Assembly (NCBI RefSeq): GCF_015461845.1 | Contig: NZ_JACOPW010000001.1 | Span: forward strand, 1,314,757 to 1,378,756 | Length of the DNA: 64,000 bases | Source: Pseudomonas mucoides | GTDB lineage: Bacteria > Pseudomonadota > Gammaproteobacteria > Pseudomonadales > Pseudomonadaceae | Reading direction: 5' to 3' | Shown here: positions 52,343 to 60,741 of the stretch, piece after piece | Layout of the letters: every line of letters begins with the position of its first letter | Position numbering within the stretch: position 1 is the stretch's first letter | The notes under the pieces: generated by a model | The model's database searches: none | Told to the model about the DNA's origin: nothing | What the model saw: the letters and a program-made list of their open reading frames with translations, nothing else | Translations under genes and position numbers: made by a program

Positions 52343-53518
52343 TCACTCGATGATGTTGAAGTCGCTCAGGTACTCATCGGAGATTTCCAGGCCCAGGCCC
52401 GGTGTGTGGTCGTCGAGCTGGATGTAGCCGTTGACCGGTTGCGGCTCGCCCTTGAACACGTAGTAGAACAGTTCATTGCCAACCTCGACGTCGAACACCG
52501 GGAAGAACTCGGCCATTGGCGAGGCGGTGGTGGACATGGTCAGGTGGTAGTTGTGCATCTGACCGGCGTGAGGGATCACCGGCACCGACCAGGCTTCGGC
52601 CATGGCGTTGATCTTGCGCGCGGCGGTGATACCGCCGACGCGGTTGGTGTCGTACTGGATCACGTCGACGGCGCGGCGTTCCAGCAAGTCCTTGAAGCCG
52701 TAGGAAGTGAACTCATGCTCACCACCGGAGATCGGCATGATCCCCATTTTTTTCAGCTCGATGTAGCCTTCGATGTCATCGGCGATCACCGGTTCTTCGA
52801 GCCAGCGCGGCTCGAACTCGGCGAGTTTTGGTAACATGCGCCGCGCGTATTCCAGGGTCCAGCCCATGTAGCATTCGAGCATGATGTCGATGTCTGGACC
52901 GGCCAGGTTACGCAGCGCGCGCACTTGTTCGATGTTCTTGCGCATGCCCGCCGGGCCGTCTTTCGGGCCGTAGCCGAAGCGCATTTTCAGCGCGGTGAAA
53001 CCCTGGTTCAGATAACCCTGGGCCTCTTCGAGGAACAGGTCGAGGTTGTCGTTGGCGTAGAGTTTTGAGGCGTAGGTCCAGATCTTTTCCTTGGTCCGCC
53101 CGCCGAGCAGTTTGAACACTGGCTTGTTCACGGCTTTGCCCATGATGTCCCAGATGGCGATGTCGATGGCCGAGATCGCCGCCATGCCGATGCCTTTGCG
53201 GCCCCAGGCGTGGCTCTGGCGGTACATTTTCTGCCAGATGTATTCGTTGTCGAACGGGTCTTCACCCATCGCAATCGGTGCCAGGTAAGTGTCGATGATT
53301 TCCTTGGCCACGCGAGGCGCCAGGGCGCAGTTACCGATGCCGACGAGGCCGGTATCGGTCTCGACTTCCACCACCAGCCAGCCGTGAAAACGGAACGAGC
53401 CCATGGCGTCGCCACGCTCGAACAGGATGTCGCTGGCATTGGTGCAGAAGTGCGCTTGAGGGGGAACGACTTTGCCTTTCCACTCAAAAACGCGGGTACG
53501 GATGGCTTTGATTTTCAT
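52343..53518 (-). CDS. Enolase-superfamily sugar-acid dehydratase (L-rhamnonate/L-lyxonate dehydratase-like)
   Basis: A 391-residue mandelate-racemase-type enzyme. The metal ligands are E215 (MLECYMGW), E241 (WLEEP) and E267 (SGGEHE); the general-base pair is D290 (QYDTNRVGG) and H317 ([10 protein letters not shown]). These fit the rhamnonate-dehydratase subgroup, which includes an enzyme reported for L-lyxonate. It should remove water from an aldonate to give a 2-keto-3-deoxy acid, handed to AraD1. AAGGAA precedes ATG 53518. A palindromic operator candidate is 143 bp upstream. Substrate identity is inference. Confidence 0.85.
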   Translation of the reverse strand: MKIKAIRTRVFEWKGKVVPPQAHFCTNASDILFERGDAMGSFRFHGWLVVEVETDTGLVGIGNCALAPRVAKEIIDTYLAPIAMGEDPFDNEYIWQKMYRQSHAWGRKGIGMAAISAIDIAIWDIMGKAVNKPVFKLLGGRTKEKIWTYASKLYANDNLDLFLEEAQGYLNQGFTALKMRFGYGPKDGPAGMRKNIEQVRALRNLAGPDIDIMLECYMGWTLEYARRMLPKLAEFEPRWLEEPVIADDIEGYIELKKMGIMPISGGEHEFTSYGFKDLLERRAVDVIQYDTNRVGGITAARKINAMAEAWSVPVIPHAGQMHNYHLTMSTTASPMAEFFPVFDVEVGNELFYYVFKGEPQPVNGYIQLDDHTPGLGLEISDEYLSDFNIIE

Positions 53519-53660
53519 GAATACAATTCCTTGCGCTGCCGGCTTCTTGTCGTTGTTGGGTCGCTGCTCAGAACCGCATGGGGGGCAGGTTCCAGGCGTT
53601 CGATGGAGCGACTTTAGCCAGCGCTCGGGGGTGCGGATAATCACTTATGCGTATCCGGCG

Positions 53661-53675
53661 ATAACCTGGGGTGAT
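53661..53675. promoter_or_regulatory. Operator candidate of the sugar-acid regulon (site A)
   Basis: ATAACC-TGG-GGTGAT, a T-N11-A palindrome almost identical to 57270-57284 and 57398-57412. It is 143 bp upstream of the dehydratase start. A half-site GGGGTTATC follows at 53701-53709. Confidence 0.6.
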
Positions 53676-53729
53676 CGCATTTTTGTATTTTTGCCTAGAT
53701 GGGGTTATCAGCCCCAACACAAAACAAAG

Positions 53730-53819
53730 GTGGGAGCGAGCTTGCTCGCGATAGCGGTATGTCAGTCACTGCTGCTGTGACTATCAGACCGCTATCGCGA
53801 GCAAGCTCGCTCCCACAGG
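53730..53819. repeat. Inverted pair of the GTGGGAGCGAG element
   Basis: GTGGGAGCGAGCTTGCTCGC at 53730 and GCGAGCAAGCTCGCTCCCAC ending at 53817. It splits the catabolic gene run between pdxA2 and the dehydratase, which supports a separate dehydratase promoter. Confidence 0.88.
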
Positions 53820-53847
53820 AGATTTTCGTTGTGTTGAAAACCGGGGA

Positions 53848-54852
53848 TCAGTAGGTGTTGGTGCCCATCCGGCACGCGATTTCGAACGCCTGGCGGGTCG
53901 CCCCGACATTCGCTTTGCCCTGCCCTGCAATGTCGAATGCTGTGCCATGGGCCGGGGTGGCAATCGGTATCGGCAAGCCGCCCTGCACCGTCACGCCGCG
54001 GGAGAAGCCCATCAACTTGATCGCGATCTGTCCCTGGTCGTGATACATCGTCACCACCGCGTCAAAGGCACTGGCATCGCCCTGCACCTTGAGGAAAATC
54101 GTGTCCCCCGGGTACGGCCCTTCCGCCGCAATCCCCAACGCCTGGGCGGAGCGCACGGCGGGGCCGATGATGTCCAGTTCTTCGCGACCGAACGAGCCGT
54201 TGTCGCCGTTGTGCGGGTTCAGCCCACACACACCGATACGCGGTTTGGCCAGGCCGTTGCGCTTGAGCGCGGTGTCGATCAACTGAATGGCTTCCACCAC
54301 CCGCGCCTGCGTGAGCATGCCCGGCACTTCAGCCAGCGCCACGTGGGAGGTCACCCGCGACGTCCACAAGTTATCGAGCACGTTGAACTCACAGAACGGC
54401 CCGTGGAAATCCAGCAACTCGGCGAACCAGTGCAGCTCATCGTTATGTGCCATGCCAGCCATGTGCAGCGAGGTCTTGTTCAGCGGTCCGAACAGCACGG
54501 AGTCGGTGATGCCGGCCTCGGTCAGGCGCAAGGCTTTTTCCAGGGTATCGAGGCTATAGCGACCGCCGATGATGCTGGCTTCATTGCGCGCAAATTCGCC
54601 AATGGTGTCGCCGCGAAAGTCATAGAACAGCGGCGTGTCATCAACGAATGACAGTTGCTCCAGCGACTCGACGCGACGGTACGGAAACTCCGTCCCGGCA
54701 ATGCGCATGCCGCGACGCATTTCTGCCTCGTCGGCGATCAAAATCACCTGGGCCTGACGGCGCACCTCGGGCTCGGCGAGCAGGCGTGCGATCAGTTCCG
54801 GGCCGATGCCGGCCGGGTCGCCCAGGACCATCGCGATGGTGGTTTTGTTCAT
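53848..54852 (-). CDS. PdxA2-like 4-phosphohydroxy-acid dehydrogenase
   Basis: A 334-residue PdxA-family protein: GDPAGIGPE (residues 11-19), NPHNGDNGSFGREE and TMYHDQGQIAIKL are family motifs with the metal-binding His residues. PdxA2 paralogues oxidise 4-phospho-D-threonate or -erythronate with NAD, after a DUF1537 kinase. No such kinase is in the window, and the gene sits in a sugar-acid cluster, so its substrate here is open. The start ATGA overlaps the stop of the lactonase gene by 4 bases. A role in vitamin B6 synthesis is unlikely in this context. Confidence 0.82.
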   Translation of the reverse strand: MNKTTIAMVLGDPAGIGPELIARLLAEPEVRRQAQVILIADEAEMRRGMRIAGTEFPYRRVESLEQLSFVDDTPLFYDFRGDTIGEFARNEASIIGGRYSLDTLEKALRLTEAGITDSVLFGPLNKTSLHMAGMAHNDELHWFAELLDFHGPFCEFNVLDNLWTSRVTSHVALAEVPGMLTQARVVEAIQLIDTALKRNGLAKPRIGVCGLNPHNGDNGSFGREELDIIGPAVRSAQALGIAAEGPYPGDTIFLKVQGDASAFDAVVTMYHDQGQIAIKLMGFSRGVTVQGGLPIPIATPAHGTAFDIAGQGKANVGATRQAFEIACRMGTNTY

Positions 54853-55805
54853 GCTTCACTCCTCAAGGATTCAGGCCGCGCCCGGTCAATGGCGCAAGGC
54901 TCGCAGCGATAGACTTGCTGCGCGTTGCTGTAGAAAAGCCGTTGCTGATCGGCGCTCGGAAAATCGGCAACGATGGATTTGAAACCGCTGTAAATGTCGT
55001 CGAACGAGCCGCACAGGCTGTCCACGGGGAAGTTGCTGGCGAACATCGCCCGGTCGCTGCCGAACATGGCAATGACTTCGCGCACGATCCAGGCGTTGTC
55101 CTTGGCGCGCCAACGCTGGCCGCCCTGGCCCAGGCCGGAAATCTTCACCCGCACGTTCGGCCACTGCGCCAGCCGCGCCATCGCCAGGCGCCAACCGGCC
55201 AGGCCTTCGGCACTGCGGTCATTGGGCAATCCGGCATGGTTGAGAATCAGCGTGACGCCGGGAAAGTCCCGGGCCAGGCGTTCGGCTTCGTGCAGGTTCC
55301 ACCAAGGCGTCTGCAGGTCGAAATGCAGGCCCAGGCCTTCGAGCGCGGCGTAACTGCGGCGCCAGTGTTCATCGCTCATCAGGCTGCGCACGTGCCCTAC
55401 CTGCTCCGGTGCGACAGGACCGCCAGGCTTGTGGCGCACACTGCGCACGCACTTGAAACCCGCTTGCTCAGTCAGCACCGCGATGGCGTCCGGATGGTCG
55501 AGCCAGGCTTGCGCGACGATGGCGTTCGGCACGCCGTAGCGCGCGACCAGCCCCTCGATGAAACGGGTTTCGCCAATCGGGTCTTGCGGGTTCCATTCAG
55601 TCTCGACGTACACCGTTTGCACGACGTTATGGGCACCGGCATCGACGAAGTAGTCATCGGGAAAATAGCGACGCTTGATCGCGCTGTAATCACCGTAGCG
55701 AAACGCAATGTTGGCCTCGGGCGCGAGCCACGGATGGTTATTGATCGCCGGGTCCCAGAAATGGTGATGGGCGTCTACGATCGGGCCGTCCCACAACTTA
55801 GTCAT
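54849..55805 (-). CDS. COG3618 amidohydrolase, predicted sugar lactonase
   Basis: A 318-residue amidohydrolase_2 protein. It starts with the metal-binding motif VDAHHHFWDP; FDLQTPWWNL and LILNHAGLPN follow, and MFASNFPVDSLCGSF carries the last Asp-region motif. COG3618 members hydrolyse sugar lactones (for example L-fuconolactone) to free acids. ATG 55805 overlaps the MFS stop in ATGACTAA, so translation is coupled. It should supply the free aldonate for the dehydratase. Confidence 0.83.
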   Translation of the reverse strand: MTKLWDGPIVDAHHHFWDPAINNHPWLAPEANIAFRYGDYSAIKRRYFPDDYFVDAGAHNVVQTVYVETEWNPQDPIGETRFIEGLVARYGVPNAIVAQAWLDHPDAIAVLTEQAGFKCVRSVRHKPGGPVAPEQVGHVRSLMSDEHWRRSYAALEGLGLHFDLQTPWWNLHEAERLARDFPGVTLILNHAGLPNDRSAEGLAGWRLAMARLAQWPNVRVKISGLGQGGQRWRAKDNAWIVREVIAMFGSDRAMFASNFPVDSLCGSFDDIYSGFKSIVADFPSADQQRLFYSNAQQVYRCEPCAIDRARPESLRSEA

Positions 55806-57153
55806 GACGCACCTCATCCAGGCTGATAAACAATGTGGCCAATACAAAGACCGCCGAGCACGCCGCAAAGAACCCCAGCACCGGCGCGAAACCACCGGCC
55901 ATTTGCACAATGACGCCCACCAGAATCGGCACCGCGATACCGCCCGTGCTGCCGGCCATGTTCATCACACCGCCGATCAAACCGACCCGGGCCGGCGCCG
56001 CCAGCAGCGCCGGGAAGCTCCAGTAGAGGCTGCCCCACATCAGGAAAAACGCAGTCATGGCCAACAGCGCCACCGCCGCAAAAGGATCACTCAGGGTCGG
56101 CAGCAACAGGAACGCGCCCAACGCCACGACACCGGAAAACGCCAGCAGACTCTTGACTGCCACACCGCGGCTCACACCTTTGCGAATCAAGCCGTCGCAG
56201 AGGAAACCACCGGTCAATGAACCCAGCGCGCCGCAGATGAAAATCACGAAGGTCGCCGCGCCAATGCCCTTGATATCAAAGCCGCGAGCCTGCGCCAGGT
56301 AACTGGGGCCCCAGGTCAGCAAACCGAAATACACCATCGCCCAACTCGCACGGCCGATCAGCAAACCCGTCAATGAACGGGCCGCAATGCCCAGCCCCTT
56401 GACCGGCGCACGGGCGGCTTCGGCAGCCGGCGTGGCGCGTCCGGCGTTGATCTTCTCCAGCTCCTGGGCATTCACTTGTGGATGCGTGGCCGGGTCATCG
56501 CGCAGGTAACGCCGCGCCAGCCACGCCAGAACAAGCGTTGCGAGGCCGGCGATCACGAACGCCAGACGCCACGAATCCAGCGAAGCAATCAGGTACGCAA
56601 TGATCAACCCGCCCACTGCCACGCCCAACGGGCTGCCACTGTCCATCAGCACCGCGCCGCGACTGCGCTCGCTCGGCGCCAGCCACAGGGAAATCAGTTT
56701 GCCGCCGGACGGAAACAAGGGCGCCTCGGCGGCCCCCAGTGCGACGCGGGCGAACAGCAGTGACACACCGCCCGTGGCAAAGGCAGCGATGACCTGAAAA
56801 GTCCCCCACAACCCCGTGGACCAACTGATCACCCGGTGCGGGCCGAAACGGTCAATCAGCCAGCCGCCAGGAATCTGCAACAGCGCATACGCCCAGAAGA
56901 AGCTGCTGAGGATCAGCCCTTGCAGGCTCGGCGACAGGGAGAATTCATGGGCGATGGTCGGCATCGCAATCGACAGCGACACTCGATCGATCAGGTTGAC
57001 CATGGTCAACGCAAAGATGATCGCGAAAATCCGCCAGCGTACGCTGCTGGCGTTGCTCGCCCCGGAGAGCGGGACGGCCGCTACGGTTGATTGAACACCT
57101 GCCGATTGAACACCAGCATTGTGCAGATGCAGGGAAGCACTGGGACGAGCCAT
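55798..57153 (-). CDS. MFS transporter, sugar-acid (ACS/GudP-like) type
   Basis: A 451-residue protein with 12 membrane segments. The motif between segments 2 and 3 (GGWLIDRFGPHRVISWST), the start MVNLIDRVSLSIAMPTIAHEF and EAPLFPSGGKLISLWL are typical of anion:cation symporters for galactonate, glucarate or galactarate. It should import the aldonic acid. ATG 57153 has GAGG 8 nt upstream. It is first in a coupled three-gene run (MFS, lactonase, PdxA2); an operator candidate lies 117 bp upstream. Confidence 0.88.
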   Translation of the reverse strand: MARPSASLHLHNAGVQSAGVQSTVAAVPLSGASNASSVRWRIFAIIFALTMVNLIDRVSLSIAMPTIAHEFSLSPSLQGLILSSFFWAYALLQIPGGWLIDRFGPHRVISWSTGLWGTFQVIAAFATGGVSLLFARVALGAAEAPLFPSGGKLISLWLAPSERSRGAVLMDSGSPLGVAVGGLIIAYLIASLDSWRLAFVIAGLATLVLAWLARRYLRDDPATHPQVNAQELEKINAGRATPAAEAARAPVKGLGIAARSLTGLLIGRASWAMVYFGLLTWGPSYLAQARGFDIKGIGAATFVIFICGALGSLTGGFLCDGLIRKGVSRGVAVKSLLAFSGVVALGAFLLLPTLSDPFAAVALLAMTAFFLMWGSLYWSFPALLAAPARVGLIGGVMNMAGSTGGIAVPILVGVIVQMAGGFAPVLGFFAACSAVFVLATLFISLDEVRHD

Positions 57154-57542
57154 GGTGCGTACCTCGATTTATTATTTTTGTGGTGACGACATTGCCGCGG
57201 CGTGGCGGCGTTGGTGAGCACTATCGAAGGCTCAGTGATAACCGTCTAATCAAAACTTGAAATCAGGCGATAGCCTCGAGTTATGGCATGCCCTGCTTTC
57301 AGGCAGCTTTCAACGGATAGCCGCCTTTCGGTTTTCCTCGAAAACGGCTCTGGCGCAAAGCCTGGCGCGTTAACGGCCACTTTCACTGCCCAGACCTATA
57401 ACCCCAGGCTATCGGTGTATGTATTGTTTTGACTAGACGCGGAGCCGGCGGCTTCACACACTCAGGCCAGGCTTGCAGCTTTACCGCATCGACAAGCCGC
57501 TCATAACAATTACAAGAAACACAAAAACGAGGCCATTCCATC
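57154..57542. promoter_or_regulatory. Divergent control region of the sugar-acid regulon with two operator candidates (sites B and C)
   Basis: In this 389-bp gap, ATAGCC-TCG-AGTTAT (57270-57284) lies 117 bp before the MFS start and ATAACC-CCA-GGCTAT (57398-57412) 131 bp before the TctC start. Both fit the T-N11-A palindrome seen at 53661. No ORF is convincing here. Confidence 0.6.
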
Positions 57543-58559
57543 ATGCGAAATGCATTCGTCCGTCGCACCTCCCGTTTGTTTCTCGGCTGCACACTGATCG
57601 CCGCTGGCGCCCTTCCCGCTCTCGCCAGCGCTGCCTGGCAGCCGGACAAGAACGTCGAAATCGTCGTCGCCGGTGGTCCCGGTGGCGGCACTGACCAACT
57701 CGGTCGCCTGATCCAGTCGATCATCACCACCCACAAGTTTCTCGATGTGAATACCATCGTCCTCAACAAGGGCGGTGGCAATGGTGCCGAAGCCTTTCTC
57801 GACCTGAAGATGAACAAGGGCGACGCGGAAAAACTGGTGATCGGCACCAACAACATCTACCTGTTGCCGCTGGTGTCCAAGCTCGGTTACCAATGGCAGG
57901 AACTGACGCCCGTCGCCGCCGTGGCCGAGGATGACTTCATTCTCTGGAGCTACAAAGACGCGCCATGGAAAGACGCCAAGGGCTTCTACGCCGCGGTCAA
58001 GGCGGACCCGTCGAACCTGCGCATGGGCGGCAGCCAGTCCAAGGATGTCGACCAGACCCTGACCCTGCTGCTGAACCAGACCAACGACGCCAAACTCGTC
58101 TACATCCCGTTCAAGAGCGGCAGTGAAGCCGCGACCCAACTGGCCGGCAAACACATCGCCGCCAACGTCAACAACCCCAGCGAAAGCATCAGCCAATGGC
58201 GCGGCGACCAGGTCGAGCCACTGTGCGTGTTCAGTAAAGAGCGCATGGGCTACACCGAGAAAGTCGCCGGGAATAAATCCTGGGCCGACGTGCCGACCTG
58301 CCATGAAGAAGGCTTGGGCATCGACCAGTACCGCTTTCCGCGCACCGTGTTCATGCCTGGCGACGTCACGGCCGAACAGCGCGCGTTCTATGTCGAGCTG
58401 ATGCGCAAAGTCACCGAGACGCCGGAGTTCAAGGCGTACGTGAAACAGAACGCACTGGTGCCGACCTTCCTCGAAGGCGAGCCGCTGACCGCCTACATTG
58501 AGAAAGACACCGCCCGCGTGACCCCGGTGTTCAAAGAAGCCGGCTGGCTGAAAAACTGA
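57543..58559 (+). CDS. Tripartite tricarboxylate transporter solute-binding protein (TctC family)
   Basis: A 338-residue periplasmic receptor: signal peptide about residues 1-31 (PALASA), then VEIVVAGGPGGGTDQLGRLIQ, the TctC/Bug ligand-loop motif, and GGSQSKDVDQTLTLLLNQ in the second ligand region. It should bind a sugar acid or carboxylate and deliver it to TctAB. It is the first gene of a plus-strand operon with 58612 and 59142 and divergent from the MFS gene. The ligand is inferred from the catabolic genes. Confidence 0.9.
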   Translation: MRNAFVRRTSRLFLGCTLIAAGALPALASAAWQPDKNVEIVVAGGPGGGTDQLGRLIQSIITTHKFLDVNTIVLNKGGGNGAEAFLDLKMNKGDAEKLVIGTNNIYLLPLVSKLGYQWQELTPVAAVAEDDFILWSYKDAPWKDAKGFYAAVKADPSNLRMGGSQSKDVDQTLTLLLNQTNDAKLVYIPFKSGSEAATQLAGKHIAANVNNPSESISQWRGDQVEPLCVFSKERMGYTEKVAGNKSWADVPTCHEEGLGIDQYRFPRTVFMPGDVTAEQRAFYVELMRKVTETPEFKAYVKQNALVPTFLEGEPLTAYIEKDTARVTPVFKEAGWLKN

Positions 58560-58611
58560 GTCGCCAACGGCCGTCCGCATGCGCGCGGCCGTCACCTGCT
58601 GGAGGTGTTTG

Positions 58612-59145
58612 ATGTCCCAATCTTCGGATTCACCGGCGCTGGTCGGCACCCGCTGGGTCGAACTCGGCCTGACACTCTTCACCACGCTGATCGGCGCGGT
58701 GGTGATGTTCGGCAGCGTCGAACAAGGTATCGGCTGGGGCGATTCCGGCCCCGAGCCGGGTTACTTTCCCTTCTACATCGGCCTGCTGTTGAGTGCCGCC
58801 AGTGTCGGCAATGGCGTGTTGACCGTGGTGCGCTGGCAAGCCCTGAGCATTTCATTCGTCAGCCGCAGCGCATTCAAGCAAGTGTTGTCGGTGTTCATCC
58901 CGATTGCGCTGTTTGTCGGCGCCATGCCGTTCACCGGTATTTACGTGGCCTCAGCCTGTTTCATTGCCTGGTTCATGTGGCGTGACAACGTCCGCGTCAA
59001 ACCCTACGGCAAGCTGATGATCGGCACGGTGTCGCTGGGTGCGGTGCTCGCCAGCTACCTGATTTTCGCGCTGTGGTTCAAGGTCCCGCTGGATGCCGGC
59101 CCGATGGGCGACTGGATTGCCCTGGCCGGGAGAAATTTCAAATGA
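58612..59145 (+). CDS. Tripartite tricarboxylate transporter small membrane subunit (TctB family)
   Basis: A 177-residue protein with four membrane segments. The WVELGLTLFTTLIGAVVMFG start and GWGDSGPEPGYFPFYIGLLL are the TctB signature. ATG 58612 has GGAGG 6 nt upstream; the frame is open to 58579. Its stop overlaps the TctA start (ATGA), so the two subunits are coupled. Confidence 0.9.
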   Translation: MSQSSDSPALVGTRWVELGLTLFTTLIGAVVMFGSVEQGIGWGDSGPEPGYFPFYIGLLLSAASVGNGVLTVVRWQALSISFVSRSAFKQVLSVFIPIALFVGAMPFTGIYVASACFIAWFMWRDNVRVKPYGKLMIGTVSLGAVLASYLIFALWFKVPLDAGPMGDWIALAGRNFK

Positions 59146-60671
59146 GCGAGTTCGATTCCCTGCTGCAAGGCATGAACCTGATCCTGACCCCGGGGCATAT
59201 CGGCCTGATGGTGATCGGCGTGCTGCTGGGCATTCTGGTCGGCGTGTTGCCCGGCCTCGGCGCCCCCAATGGCGTGGCGTTGCTGCTGCCGCTGACGTTC
59301 ACCATGTCGCCGGTGTCGGCGATCATTCTGCTGTCGTGCATGTATTGGGGCGCGCTGTTCGGCGGCTCGATCACCTCGATTCTGTTCAACATTCCCGGTG
59401 AGCCCTCATCGGTGGCGACGACGTTCGACGGTTACCCGATGGCCCGTGAAGGTCGTGCCGCCGAGGCACTGACTGCGGCGTTCAGTTCGGCGCTGATCGG
59501 CGCATTGGCCGGGGTGTTGTTGCTGACGTTTCTGTCGACAAAAATTGCCGCGTTTGCCATGTCGTTCAGCTCGCCGGAGTTCTTCGCGGTGTACCTGTTG
59601 GCGTTCTGCACCTTCATCGGCATGAGCAAGAACCCGCCGCTGAAAACCGTGGTGGCGATGATGATCGGGTTTGCCATGGCGGCGGTCGGCATGGACACGG
59701 TGTCCGGCAACCTGCGCCTGACCTTCGACCAGCCAATCTTGATGACGGGCATCAGTTTCGAAGTGGCGGTAATCGGCCTGTTCGGCATCGGTGAAATCCT
59801 CTGCACCGTCGAGGAAGGCCTGGTGTTTCGCGGCGAGCATGCGCGCATCACACCGATGGTGATCCTGCGCACTTGGGCCAAGTTGCCACGCTACTGGTGG
59901 ACGATTGTGCGCAGCACGCTGGTCGGCTGCTGGATGGGCATCACCCCTGGCGGCCCGACGGCCGCGTCGTTCATGAGCTACAGCCTGGCGAGGCGATTCT
60001 CCAAGAACCGAGAGAACTTCGGCAAAGGTGAACTCGAAGGCGTGATCGCCCCGGAAACCGCCGACCACGCCGCCGGCACGAGTGCCCTGCTGCCAATGCT
60101 GACCCTGGGCATTCCCGGCTCGGCCACGGCGGCGGTGATGCTCGGTGGCTTGATGATCTGGGGCCTGCACCCTGGCCCGACGCTGTTCGTCGAGCAGCAT
60201 GATTTTGTCTGGGGCCTGATCGCCAGCATGTACCTGGGCAACGTGGTCAGCCTGATCGTGGTGTTGGCCACCGTGCCGCTGTTTGCCTCGATCCTGCGGA
60301 TTCCGTTTTCGATCATTGCGCCGATCATCATCATGGTCTGCGCCATCGGTGCCTATTCGGTGCACAACTCGTTCTTCGACGTGGTGCTGATGCTGGGCTT
60401 CGGCGCGCTGGGGTATCTGTTCAAGAAACTCGGTTATCCGATTGCGCCACTGGTGTTGGCGGCGGTGCTGGGCGACAAGGCGGAAGATGCGTTCCGTCAG
60501 TCGATGCTGTTTTCTGACGGTCATTTGGGCATCTTCTGGTCCAACCCATTGGTGGGCAGCCTGACCACGGCGGCGCTGCTGATGCTGTTCTGGCCGCTGA
60601 TTTCCAAGGCGCTGGGCGGCCTGATGGGCCTGCGCAAACCCCACGTCGCCAAACCCAAATCGGTGCTGTGA
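59142..60671 (+). CDS. Tripartite tricarboxylate transporter large membrane subunit (TctA family)
   Basis: A 509-residue permease with about 12 membrane segments. The TctA motif GVLPGLGAPNGVALLLPLTF is near the N-terminus (about residues 30-50) and a second Gly-rich repeat, IPGSATAAVMLGG, near the middle. ATG 59142 overlaps the TctB stop by 4 bases. With TctC and TctB it forms a sodium- or proton-driven importer; here probably for the sugar acid of the island, as a second route beside the MFS protein. Confidence 0.92.
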   Translation: MSEFDSLLQGMNLILTPGHIGLMVIGVLLGILVGVLPGLGAPNGVALLLPLTFTMSPVSAIILLSCMYWGALFGGSITSILFNIPGEPSSVATTFDGYPMAREGRAAEALTAAFSSALIGALAGVLLLTFLSTKIAAFAMSFSSPEFFAVYLLAFCTFIGMSKNPPLKTVVAMMIGFAMAAVGMDTVSGNLRLTFDQPILMTGISFEVAVIGLFGIGEILCTVEEGLVFRGEHARITPMVILRTWAKLPRYWWTIVRSTLVGCWMGITPGGPTAASFMSYSLARRFSKNRENFGKGELEGVIAPETADHAAGTSALLPMLTLGIPGSATAAVMLGGLMIWGLHPGPTLFVEQHDFVWGLIASMYLGNVVSLIVVLATVPLFASILRIPFSIIAPIIIMVCAIGAYSVHNSFFDVVLMLGFGALGYLFKKLGYPIAPLVLAAVLGDKAEDAFRQSMLFSDGHLGIFWSNPLVGSLTTAALLMLFWPLISKALGGLMGLRKPHVAKPKSVL

Positions 60672-60682
60672 CACAGCAATGC

Positions 60683-60715
60683 TGGCAACGCCTGACATTT
60701 GTTGTCAGGCTTGCC
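60683..60715 (+). terminator. Hairpin between tctA and the LysR gene
   Basis: GGCAACGCCTGACA, a short loop and TGTCAGGCTTGCC; no T-run follows. It may lower read-through into the LysR gene. Confidence 0.5.
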
Positions 60716-60741
60716 GCAGACTTCCTTGCGAGCCACGGCCC

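Noticed and set aside
8161..53819. CRISPR-like array
   Set aside because: The repeated 20-bp units are inverted pairs at separate gene ends, not direct repeats with regular spacers, and no cas gene is present.
59406..60698. 430-codon open frame opposite tctA
   Set aside because: Shadow of TctA; Arg/His/Gln-rich with no domain.
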